A DNA stretch of 5,914 nucleotides from positions 1 through 5,914 of the forward strand of contig CANHFN010000054.1 in the NCBI GenBank assembly GCA_947459935.1, given 5' to 3'. The stretch is from Actinomycetota bacterium. GTDB taxonomy: Bacteria; Actinomycetota; Actinomycetes; Nanopelagicales; Nanopelagicaceae. The position numbers and the translations under genes were made by a program. Shown here in pieces: positions 1-5,914 of this stretch; the first letter of the stretch is position 1; every line of letters starts with the position of its first letter. The notes under the pieces were generated by a model, which was given only the letters and a program-made list of their open reading frames with translations, ran no database searches and had not been told where the DNA came from.

Positions 1-1100
1 CAGCAATTGCAACAACAGCAGATGAAGCAGAAAAGGCTGCAACCGATATTGGTGGCAAGGTAGTCGTAAAGGCACAGGTAAAAGTTGGCGGCCGTGGAAA
101 AGCAGGCGGCGTAAAGCTTGCTGAAAACCCACAAGATGCACGTGAAAAAGCTGGCGCAATCCTTGGCATGGATATCAAGGGTCACACTGTTCGCACTGTA
201 ATGATCGCTGCAGCAGCACCTATTGAAGCTGAGTACTACTTATCAATCTTGCTAGACCGATCAAACCGCACCTTTCTTGTGATGGCATCTGTTTCAGGTG
301 GAATGGATATTGAAGAGGTTGCACATACCGCTCCTGAAAAACTTGCAAAGATTCCGGTATCTGCAGTCGATGGAATTTCGCGAGCTAAAGCAAAAGAGAT
401 TGTTGCAGCTGCAGCATTTCCTGTTGATGTTGCAGATCAGGTTGCAAATGTATTATTGAAATTATGGGATGTATTCCAGGGTGAAGATGCGACTCTTGTT
501 GAAGTTAATCCATTGGTAAAAACAAATGATGGAAAAATCATTGCTTTAGATGGCAAGGTAACCCTTGATGACAACGCTGATTTCCGTCAGCCAGAACACC
601 AAGGACTAGTTGACCAAGATGCAGAAAATCCTTTAGAGGCAGCTGCAAAAGAAAAGGGCCTTAATTATGTAAAGCTTGATGGACAAGTTGGAATCATTGG
701 TAATGGTGCAGGACTTGTGATGAGCACCCTTGATGTTGTTGCTTACGCTGGAGAAAAACATGGCGGAGTTCGCCCAGCTAACTTCTTAGATATTGGCGGC
801 GGTGCATCAGCGCAGATCATGGCTGATGGCCTTTCGATCATTCTGGGAGATGCTGACGTGAAGAGCGTTTTCGTTAATGTCTTTGGTGGAATCACCGCAT
901 GCGATGCTGTTGCAAACGGAATCGTGCAAGCCCTTGAATTGCTTGGTCCTAAGGCGACAAAGCCAATTGTTGTTCGCCTCGATGGAAATAACGTTGTCGA
1001 AGGCCGTGCAATATTGGCTAAGGCTGCCCACCCATTGGTGGAGCAGGCAGACACTATGGATGGAGCAGCAAATCGCGCTGCAGAATTGGCGGCGAAGTAA
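1..1100 (+). CDS. sucC: Succinyl-CoA synthetase (ADP/GDP-forming) beta subunit, 5'-truncated by window
   Basis: Beta subunit of succinate-CoA ligase, a cytoplasmic TCA-cycle enzyme that converts succinyl-CoA + NDP + Pi to succinate + CoA + NTP in complex with SucD. The reading frame is open from the first complete codon (position 3) to TAA at 1098-1100, giving 365 residues. The family is usually about 388-390 aa, so roughly 22-25 N-terminal residues lie before the window, and the ATG at 168 is internal. Seen in the fragment: the ATP-grasp nucleotide loop [17 protein letters not shown] (about positions 66-120); EVNPL at 501-515, whose Asn, with the Asp of ALDGK (549-551) 14 residues later, matches the metal-binding pair of the E. 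coli enzyme; [12 protein letters not shown] and LDIGGGAS in the C-terminal ligase domain; and FGGITACD near 882. No disruption is visible. ATP versus GTP preference cannot be judged here. It overlaps sucD by one base. Confidence 0.97.
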   Translation, partial: AIATTADEAEKAATDIGGKVVVKAQVKVGGRGKAGGVKLAENPQDAREKAGAILGMDIKGHTVRTVMIAAAAPIEAEYYLSILLDRSNRTFLVMASVSGGMDIEEVAHTAPEKLAKIPVSAVDGISRAKAKEIVAAAAFPVDVADQVANVLLKLWDVFQGEDATLVEVNPLVKTNDGKIIALDGKVTLDDNADFRQPEHQGLVDQDAENPLEAAAKEKGLNYVKLDGQVGIIGNGAGLVMSTLDVVAYAGEKHGGVRPANFLDIGGGASAQIMADGLSIILGDADVKSVFVNVFGGITACDAVANGIVQALELLGPKATKPIVVRLDGNNVVEGRAILAKAAHPLVEQADTMDGAANRAAELAAK

Positions 1101-1981
1101 TGTCTATCTTTATCAATGATGCAAGCAAGGTAATTGTTCAGGGAATGACAGGTTCTGAAGGAACCAAGCACACCCGCCGTATGTTGGCTTCTGGCACAAA
1201 GATTGTTGGCGGGGTTACTCCAGGCAAAGGTGGACAGGTTGTCGATATCGACGGACACCAACTGCCTGTATTCAACACAGTTGCCGAAGCAATGAGCGCA
1301 ACAGGTGCCAATGTTTCTGTGGTTTTCGTTCCGCCGAAGTTTGCAAAAGCTGCAGTAATTGATGCTATTGATGCAACGATGCCACTAGTTGTTGTGATCA
1401 CAGAAGGTATTCCAGTTCATGATTCTGCAAGTTTCTATGCATACTCGCAAACAAAGGGAACAACGCAGATAATCGGACCTAACTGCCCAGGATTGATTAG
1501 TCCAGGAAAATCAAATGTTGGAATTATTCCTGCAGATATCACAGGATCAGGTCCTATTGGATTAGTGTCAAAGTCTGGAACCCTTACTTATCAAATGATG
1601 TATGAACTCCGAGACATTGGATTTAGCACGGCAGTTGGAATTGGTGGAGATCCAGTTATTGGAACAACACATATTGATTGCTTGCGTGCATTTCAAGATG
1701 ATCCAGATACAACAGCAATTGTGATGATTGGTGAAATCGGTGGAGATGCTGAAGAACGTGCTGCAGCGTTTATCTCTGAGCATGTAACAAAGCCGGTTGT
1801 TGGTTATGTTGCAGGTTTCACTGCTCCAGAAGGTAAAACTATGGGTCACGCAGGCGCAATCGTTTCTGGATCTTCAGGAACTGCACAAGCAAAGAAAGAT
1901 GCATTGGAAGCAGCTGGAGTTAAGGTTGGCCAAACACCTAGTGAAACCGCGCGTTTGTTACGCGCAATACTGGGTCGATAG
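1100..1981 (+). CDS. sucD: Succinyl-CoA synthetase (ADP/GDP-forming) alpha subunit
   Basis: Alpha subunit of succinyl-CoA synthetase. It binds CoA and carries the histidine that is phosphorylated during catalysis. At 293 aa it is full length for the family (about 290-300). The N-terminal Rossmann-like CoA-binding domain shows [16 protein letters not shown] (residues about 13-28) and GGVTPGKGG (about 37-45). [14 protein letters not shown] and [12 protein letters not shown] follow in the middle. [14 protein letters not shown] in the ligase domain holds the predicted active-site phosphohistidine, His250 (1847-1849), equivalent to His246 of E. coli. The ATG at 1100 shares its A with the sucC stop (TAATG). 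No clear Shine-Dalgarno precedes it, so translation probably re-initiates after sucC, which would favour equal subunit output (inference). No missing catalytic residue or frameshift was seen. Confidence 0.97.
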   Translation: MSIFINDASKVIVQGMTGSEGTKHTRRMLASGTKIVGGVTPGKGGQVVDIDGHQLPVFNTVAEAMSATGANVSVVFVPPKFAKAAVIDAIDATMPLVVVITEGIPVHDSASFYAYSQTKGTTQIIGPNCPGLISPGKSNVGIIPADITGSGPIGLVSKSGTLTYQMMYELRDIGFSTAVGIGGDPVIGTTHIDCLRAFQDDPDTTAIVMIGEIGGDAEERAAAFISEHVTKPVVGYVAGFTAPEGKTMGHAGAIVSGSSGTAQAKKDALEAAGVKVGQTPSETARLLRAILGR

Positions 1982-1983
1982 CA

Positions 1984-3063
1984 ATGATCACGCGGGTACT
2001 TGGAGCAGCATTGCCCCAGGTCCTGCGTAGCGTTGCGTGGCTTCTACTTCCCACATCATTTATTGCTCTTCTTGCTTGGGCTACTGCAGGTAGCGCAACA
2101 GGCAATACAGGAGATCCTTTACGGGCTGCGTTGTGGATCTGGATTGGTGCTCACCAGATTCCTTTTTCATTAGCACTACCGCCTTCTGGCTTAAATGGTT
2201 ATCTTTCATATCTTCCACTGGGTGCTCTCATCTTTCCAGTACTTGCAATACGCAATGGCATAGCGCGCACTATTGAACGGCTAGACAATGATTCTTCTTT
2301 GTCTGGTCCTGCTCGAGTCATTTTTGCTATCTGTTACACCGTGTTTGCTCTTTTGGCGTCACTTTTTTCAAAGACTGAGACGGTAAAACCAGTTTGGTAT
2401 TTCGCACTCATTTACGTTTTGCCATTTACTCTTTTAGTTGGCGCTACCGTTGGGCGCAAAGTTGCTTTGGGTCAAGGATTTCTATTTGGCTCTCGCATCA
2501 TCGCCTTACTCTTAGGTGCATCATCAATCATTCTTGGCATATGCCTTCTTCTGAATATTTCAATGGTCGAGAATCTAACTATTGCTTTACAACCCGGCAT
2601 CTTCGGAGGCCTTCTTTTGCTCTTGCTTAATATTTTGTATTTGCCCAACGCGGTAGTTGGCACTCTTGCGTATTTTTCTGGAGTTGGATTTGCTGTTGGA
2701 TCAGGCACATTAGTGTCGCCGCTTTCATTTCGCTTAAATACACTTCCCGCAATGCCTCTGTTAGGCGCGCTACCTCAAGGCAAATCAACAATCGCATTAA
2801 TTGGTATCGCCTTTATTATCTTTGCAGGTGCACTCCTTGCTAGTTGGACAGTTGCCCTTAACCTGAGGGTTTTACATCAAAGTTTGATTGTCGCAATTCT
2901 GATTGCAGCTTTTGTTGGATATTCAGCAAGCGGTGCGTTGATCACAGAGACTATGTCGGCAGTGGGAGTTTCGACTTGGAAGTTCACACTAGCCATAGCT
3001 GCAGAGTTAGCGGCCGGTGCTGCTTTAGCGCTGTATTTACCGAGATTTTTTAAGCGAACATGA
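1984..3063 (+). CDS. perM: DUF6350-family polytopic membrane protein, PerM-like (cell division/persistence)
   Basis: Integral membrane protein of 359 aa with about nine hydrophobic segments, at residues near 17-35, 74-90, 110-128, 137-155, 170-190, 205-220, 268-288, 300-320 and 332-352. The family signature lies between segments six and seven: LPNAVVGTLAYFSGVGFAVG, then SGTLVSP and LPAMPLLGALP (about 220-264), a Gly-rich loop typical of DUF6350. In M. tuberculosis the family member PerM (Rv0955) lies upstream of purN and purH. It has been reported to support cell division with FtsB and persistence in chronic infection. Assignment here rests on the recalled signature and the sucD-purN position, so a role in division is an inference. 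The ATG lies 2 nt after the sucD stop without a good ribosome site, and the stop overlaps purN. The protein ends in KRT just after the last segment, shorter than PerM (about 455 aa). No catalytic motif or signal peptide beyond the first membrane segment was seen. Confidence 0.85.
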   Translation: MITRVLGAALPQVLRSVAWLLLPTSFIALLAWATAGSATGNTGDPLRAALWIWIGAHQIPFSLALPPSGLNGYLSYLPLGALIFPVLAIRNGIARTIERLDNDSSLSGPARVIFAICYTVFALLASLFSKTETVKPVWYFALIYVLPFTLLVGATVGRKVALGQGFLFGSRIIALLLGASSIILGICLLLNISMVENLTIALQPGIFGGLLLLLLNILYLPNAVVGTLAYFSGVGFAVGSGTLVSPLSFRLNTLPAMPLLGALPQGKSTIALIGIAFIIFAGALLASWTVALNLRVLHQSLIVAILIAAFVGYSASGALITETMSAVGVSTWKFTLAIAAELAAGAALALYLPRFFKRT

Positions 3064-3626
3064 GAAAGCGCGTTGTAATCCTTGCCTCTGGCACAGGTTC
3101 TCTTGCTCAGGCGATTTTGGATGCCTCAGATCTAGATATTCAAGTTGTTGCAGTAGTTTCAGATAAAGCAGATGCGCAGGTCTTAGAAAGAGCCAAGCAG
3201 GCGAACATTAATACCTCAATAGTTGAATTAAAGGGTGATCGCCCGGAATGGGACAAAGAGCTCTTTGATCAGGTGAAGAAGTATCAGCCAGATTTAGTCG
3301 TCAGTGCAGGTTTCATGAAAATTCTGTCTGCTGAATTCGTAAGTTACTTTCCAACTATAAATAGTCATCCAGCATTGCTTCCAGAGTTTCCAGGTGCCCA
3401 CGCTGTTCGTGATGCTTTGGCGGCGGGGGTCACAATCACGGGAACAACAGTTCATTGGGTTGATGCGGGCGTAGATACGGGGCCGATCATTACTCAGATG
3501 GAAGTTCCGGTGTTGCCTGGAGATGATGAAGCAACTCTTCATGAGAGAATTAAGAAAGTAGAACGCGGTCTCATTGTTGCGACCATCGCTTTGATTACCC
3601 CAACACTGGAGAGTATCTCTCGATGA
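3060..3626 (+). CDS. purN: Phosphoribosylglycinamide formyltransferase (GAR transformylase, 10-formyl-THF dependent)
   Basis: Transfers a formyl group from 10-formyl-tetrahydrofolate to glycinamide ribonucleotide, the third step of de novo purine synthesis, in the cytoplasm. The length of 188 aa is normal for the family. The N-terminal substrate-phosphate loop is [16 protein letters not shown] (residues 5-20). The catalytic triad of the E. coli enzyme (Asn106, His108, Asp144) is matched by Asn101 and His103 in [13 protein letters not shown] and by Asp139 in [25 protein letters not shown] is the typical folate/active-site segment. The ATG at 3060 overlaps the stop of the membrane-protein gene (ATGA) and places the first beta strand right at the N-terminus, as expected. 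One local point: Leu15 occupies the place of the Asn in the GSN loop of the E. coli protein. I believe this variant is common in actinobacterial PurN. Confidence 0.97.
   Translation: MRKRVVILASGTGSLAQAILDASDLDIQVVAVVSDKADAQVLERAKQANINTSIVELKGDRPEWDKELFDQVKKYQPDLVVSAGFMKILSAEFVSYFPTINSHPALLPEFPGAHAVRDALAAGVTITGTTVHWVDAGVDTGPIITQMEVPVLPGDDEATLHERIKKVERGLIVATIALITPTLESISR
3608..3613 (+). promoter_or_regulatory. Ribosome binding site of purH, inside the end of purN
   Basis: GGAGAG matches the core of the Shine-Dalgarno consensus and lies 9 nt before the purH ATG at 3623. It is the clearest ribosome site at any gene start in the window. It supports both the 3623 start and independent ribosome loading on purH in addition to coupling with purN. 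Confidence 0.6.
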
Positions 3627-5161
3627 AGAAACAAATTCGCCGCGCTTTAGTCAGCGTCTATGACAAAGATCGCCTCATTGAATTAGGTAAGGCTCTTAGT
3701 TTTGCTGGAGTTGAGATTTTATCTACAGGTTCGACTGCCAAGAATCTAGCTGAAGCTGGGATTGCCGTTACTGAAGTCAGTGCCTATACAGATTTTCCTG
3801 AAATTATGGGTGGGCGAGTAAAGACTCTGCATCCGCGCATTCATGGCGGAATTCTGGCGGATCAAAGCAATCCAGAGCACTTAGCTGCAATCGCTGATCT
3901 AGATATCGCACCATTTGATCTTGTGGTTATCAACTTATATCCATTTGCAGCCACGCTTGCATCAGGTGCCAACTTTGAAGAATGTATAGAACAAATCGAT
4001 ATTGGCGGTCCATCAATGCTTCGTGGAGCTGCCAAAAACCATGGCTCTGTGGCTGTTATTTGCCAAACTTCTCAATATGACCAACTTCTAGATGCAATTA
4101 AGTCTGGTGGCTTTACAGAATTAGAGCGTCGTCAATTGGCATTAGAAGTTTTTAGAACAACGGCTGAATACGATTTAGCAATTGCGAACTGGCTAGGTAA
4201 ATCAGCTGGCCAGGAATTGCCTGATTGGTTTGGGCAGATATGGCACAAAGAAAACTCTCTGCGATATGGAGAGAACCCACATCAAGCTGCCGCGATCTAT
4301 TCAGGTGGACCTGCGGGGATTGTTGGTGCGCAGCAACTACATGGCAAAGAAATGTCGTTTAACAACTACACGGATGCAGAAGCAGCGTGGCGTGCAGTAT
4401 TGGATCATCGCGATCCTGCTGTTGCAATCATGAAGCATGCTAATCCTTGTGGAGTTGCTGTATGTGAACTAGGAGTTGCAGTTGCATATCAGCATGCACA
4501 TGAGTGTGATCCGGTATCAGCGTTTGGTGGAGTAGTAGCAGCAAATCGCACAGTTGATCTTGCAATGGCAGAGCCATTATCAAAGATCTTCACAGAAGTA
4601 ATCATTGCGCCAGGTTACGAAGCTGATGCTCTTGAACTACTTATGAAGAAACCGTCGATTCGTATTTTGAAATGCGAAGTAACATCTATAAATACATTAG
4701 AACTTCGACCAGTATCTGGGGGAGTGCTTCTGCAATCAACAGATTTAATTGATGCCGAAGGTGATTCACCGACACATTGGAAGCAAGTAAGTGGCGAAGC
4801 AGTAGACATGCAGACGATGAAGGATCTTGAGTTTGCTTGGCGCAGCGTGCGCTCAGTAAAGAGCAACGCGATCTTGCTCGCAAAGGGCACCGCTTCAGTT
4901 GGAATTGGCATGGGACAGGTCAATCGTGTTGATTCAGCTCGTCTTGCAGTTTCACGCGCAGGTGATCGCGTTAAAGGCTCGGTTGCTGCAAGTGATGCAT
5001 TTTTTCCATTTGCAGATGGATTACAGATTTTGATAGATGCAGGCGTTATGGCCGTTGTGCAACCTGGTGGAAGTGTGCGAGATGAAGAGGTAATCGCAGC
5101 GGCCCAGGCTGCTGGAATAGCGATGTTTTTCACCGGCACGAGGCATTTCTCTCACGCATAG
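3623..5161 (+). CDS. purH: Bifunctional AICAR formyltransferase / IMP cyclohydrolase
   Basis: Catalyses the last two steps of de novo purine synthesis: formylation of AICAR using 10-formyl-tetrahydrofolate, then ring closure of FAICAR to IMP. At 512 aa it is in the usual range (about 510-530). The N-terminal MGS-like IMP cyclohydrolase domain (about 1-200) shows [19 protein letters not shown], the [12 protein letters not shown] motif, NLYPF and [15 protein letters not shown]. The C-terminal AICAR transformylase domain (about 205-512) shows [24 protein letters not shown], the catalytic Lys-His pair at residues 271-272 in [60 protein letters not shown] and [13 protein letters not shown]. It ends RHFSHA, close to the RHFxH ending common in the family. 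The ATG at 3623 overlaps the purN stop by 4 nt (ATGA). Both domains look intact. Confidence 0.98.
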   Translation: MKKQIRRALVSVYDKDRLIELGKALSFAGVEILSTGSTAKNLAEAGIAVTEVSAYTDFPEIMGGRVKTLHPRIHGGILADQSNPEHLAAIADLDIAPFDLVVINLYPFAATLASGANFEECIEQIDIGGPSMLRGAAKNHGSVAVICQTSQYDQLLDAIKSGGFTELERRQLALEVFRTTAEYDLAIANWLGKSAGQELPDWFGQIWHKENSLRYGENPHQAAAIYSGGPAGIVGAQQLHGKEMSFNNYTDAEAAWRAVLDHRDPAVAIMKHANPCGVAVCELGVAVAYQHAHECDPVSAFGGVVAANRTVDLAMAEPLSKIFTEVIIAPGYEADALELLMKKPSIRILKCEVTSINTLELRPVSGGVLLQSTDLIDAEGDSPTHWKQVSGEAVDMQTMKDLEFAWRSVRSVKSNAILLAKGTASVGIGMGQVNRVDSARLAVSRAGDRVKGSVAASDAFFPFADGLQILIDAGVMAVVQPGGSVRDEEVIAAAQAAGIAMFFTGTRHFSHA

Positions 5162-5182
5162 TTCAATAGATAGGCTTCACTC
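5162..5182 (+). promoter_or_regulatory. purH-folD spacer, the longest non-coding gap, with a weak ribosome site
   Basis: This 21-nt spacer is the only intergenic stretch longer than 2 nt. It is too short for a terminator plus promoter, and no inverted repeat was seen. ATAGG at 5170-5174, 8 nt before the folD ATG, is a weak Shine-Dalgarno candidate. An in-frame TAG at 5171-5173 rules out any upstream start for folD. Confidence 0.4.
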
Positions 5183-5914
5183 ATGAGCGCACAGATACTA
5201 GATGGCAAGGCACTTGCAACAGCGATTAAAGCCGAGCTCTCTATTCGTGTACTCGCATTAAAGCAAAAGGGAATCACACCTGGCCTTGGGACCGTTCTAG
5301 TGGGTGATGACCCCGGTTCTCTTTCATACGTTGGAGGAAAACATCGCGACTGCCAAGAAGTTGGAATCAATTCAATACGAGTTGATCTGCCAGCAAGTGC
5401 AACCGAGAGAGATGTGCTTGCCGCCATTGAAGATTTGAATTCATCGAAGGAATGTACTGGCTACATTGTTCAGTTGCCGTTACCGCATGGGATGAGCACT
5501 CAAAAAGTTTTAGAGGCTATCGATCCTGAAAAAGATGCAGATGGTTTACATCCTTTAAATCTTGGGCGTTTGGTTGCAGGATATGACGCACCATTGCCTT
5601 GCACACCACGTGCAATTGTGGCGTTGCTTGATCACTACAAGATTTCTACTAATGGAGCAGAGATAACTGTTATTGGGCGTGGATTAACAGTTGGACGTCC
5701 ACTGGGGCTTTTACTTACCCGTAAAAAAGAAAATGCTACGGTCACACTGACCCACACCGGTACAAAAGATTTATTACGTCACACAAGAAATGCTGACATT
5801 GTTGTTGCAGCAATCGGACAGTCACATTTCTTGAAAGCTGAAATGATAAAAGAAGGCGCTGTTGTCATTGATGTTGGAATCTCTAGAACTTCAGAAGGAT
5901 TAGATGGAGATGTC
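5183..5914 (+). CDS. folD: Methylenetetrahydrofolate dehydrogenase / methenyltetrahydrofolate cyclohydrolase, 3'-truncated by window
   Basis: Bifunctional cytoplasmic enzyme that oxidises 5,10-methylene-THF to methenyl-THF with NADP+ and hydrolyses it to 10-formyl-THF, the donor used by PurN and PurH encoded just upstream. The window shows 244 codons without a stop. FolD is usually about 280-290 aa, so about 40 C-terminal residues are missing because the window ends, not because the gene is broken. Seen: [15 protein letters not shown] with the catalytic Tyr49 and Lys53 (Tyr50/Lys54 in E. coli); IVQLPLP with Gln97; EKDADGLHP with Asp120; PCTP; the Rossmann nucleotide loop [11 protein letters not shown], an actinobacterial-style version of GRSxxVGxP; and VIDVGISR near the end. 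The ATG at 5183 is the first possible start after an in-frame stop at 5171-5173. It is probably co-transcribed with purH across the 21-nt gap. Confidence 0.96.
   Translation, partial: MSAQILDGKALATAIKAELSIRVLALKQKGITPGLGTVLVGDDPGSLSYVGGKHRDCQEVGINSIRVDLPASATERDVLAAIEDLNSSKECTGYIVQLPLPHGMSTQKVLEAIDPEKDADGLHPLNLGRLVAGYDAPLPCTPRAIVALLDHYKISTNGAEITVIGRGLTVGRPLGLLLTRKKENATVTLTHTGTKDLLRHTRNADIVVAAIGQSHFLKAEMIKEGAVVIDVGISRTSEGLDGDV

Noticed and set aside
168..170. ATG at 168 as the start of sucC
   Set aside because: The upstream frame is open to the window edge and encodes the conserved ATP-grasp loop ([12 protein letters not shown]), so this Met is internal.
400..420. Palindromic TGCAGCTGCA and nearby GCAGC repeats
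   Set aside because: These are runs of GCA/GCT alanine codons in sucC, too short and too codon-driven to be a regulatory or repeat element.
743..1261. 172-codon open frame on the - strand across the sucC-sucD junction
   Set aside because: It lies antisense to two well-conserved enzyme genes, its translation resembles no family I know, and it crosses a gene boundary. It is a by-product of sense codon use.
2200..2720. T-rich composition of the membrane-protein gene as a sign of horizontal transfer
   Set aside because: The T excess follows from Leu/Phe/Ile/Val codons in membrane segments, and the gene sits in its expected actinobacterial position.
3346..3366. AT-rich stretch in purN resembling a -10 element (TATAAAT)
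   Set aside because: It encodes the conserved strand leading to the active-site INSHP motif, has no convincing -35 partner, and sits where no gene start follows closely.
4615..5139. 174-codon open frame on the - strand inside purH
   Set aside because: It is entirely antisense to the conserved AICAR transformylase domain, with Ser/Thr/Pro/Arg-rich low-information translation and no ribosome site or family resemblance.
5152..5427. 91-codon open frame on the - strand over the start of folD
   Set aside because: It is antisense to the conserved FolD N-terminal domain and has no supporting signal.

Overview
This is a contiguous six-gene stretch, all on the + strand, from an actinobacterium. In order it holds sucC (5' end cut off by the window), sucD, a polytopic membrane protein of the DUF6350/PerM family, purN, purH and folD (3' end cut off). 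The order sucCD - membrane protein - purN - purH is a known actinobacterial arrangement: from memory, Mycobacterium tuberculosis has sucC, sucD, two extra genes, perM (Rv0955), purN, purH. A nearby folD is also known in Streptomyces. The protein sequences read as actinobacterial, but sampled rows give only about 40-48% G+C, and TTA leucine codons are common. A low-G+C, streamlined, probably freshwater planktonic actinobacterium (Nanopelagicales/acI-like) is the best guess. That is an inference from composition, gene packing and family resemblance, not a proven assignment.

Layout: positions 1-1981 encode the two subunits of succinyl-CoA synthetase (TCA cycle, substrate-level phosphorylation). 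Positions 1984-3063 encode a membrane protein of about nine predicted segments, related to the mycobacterial cell-division/persistence factor PerM. Positions 3060-5161 encode two folate-dependent purine biosynthesis enzymes, GAR transformylase and AICAR transformylase/IMP cyclohydrolase. Position 5183 to the end encodes FolD, which makes the 10-formyl-tetrahydrofolate that both of these enzymes use.

Packing is extreme. The junctions are a 1-nt overlap (TAATG), a 2-nt gap, two 4-nt overlaps (ATGA) and a 21-nt gap. There is no room for a terminator or a conventional promoter between genes, so the block most likely belongs to one transcript with translational coupling. Its promoter would lie upstream of the window. 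No RNA gene, mobile element, CRISPR array, long repeat, frameshift or pseudogene was seen. No stretch longer than 21 bases lacks a gene.

This is core metabolism and I found no evidence of an undescribed system. The least characterised item is the PerM-like membrane protein, which is compact and sits between central-carbon and purine genes.
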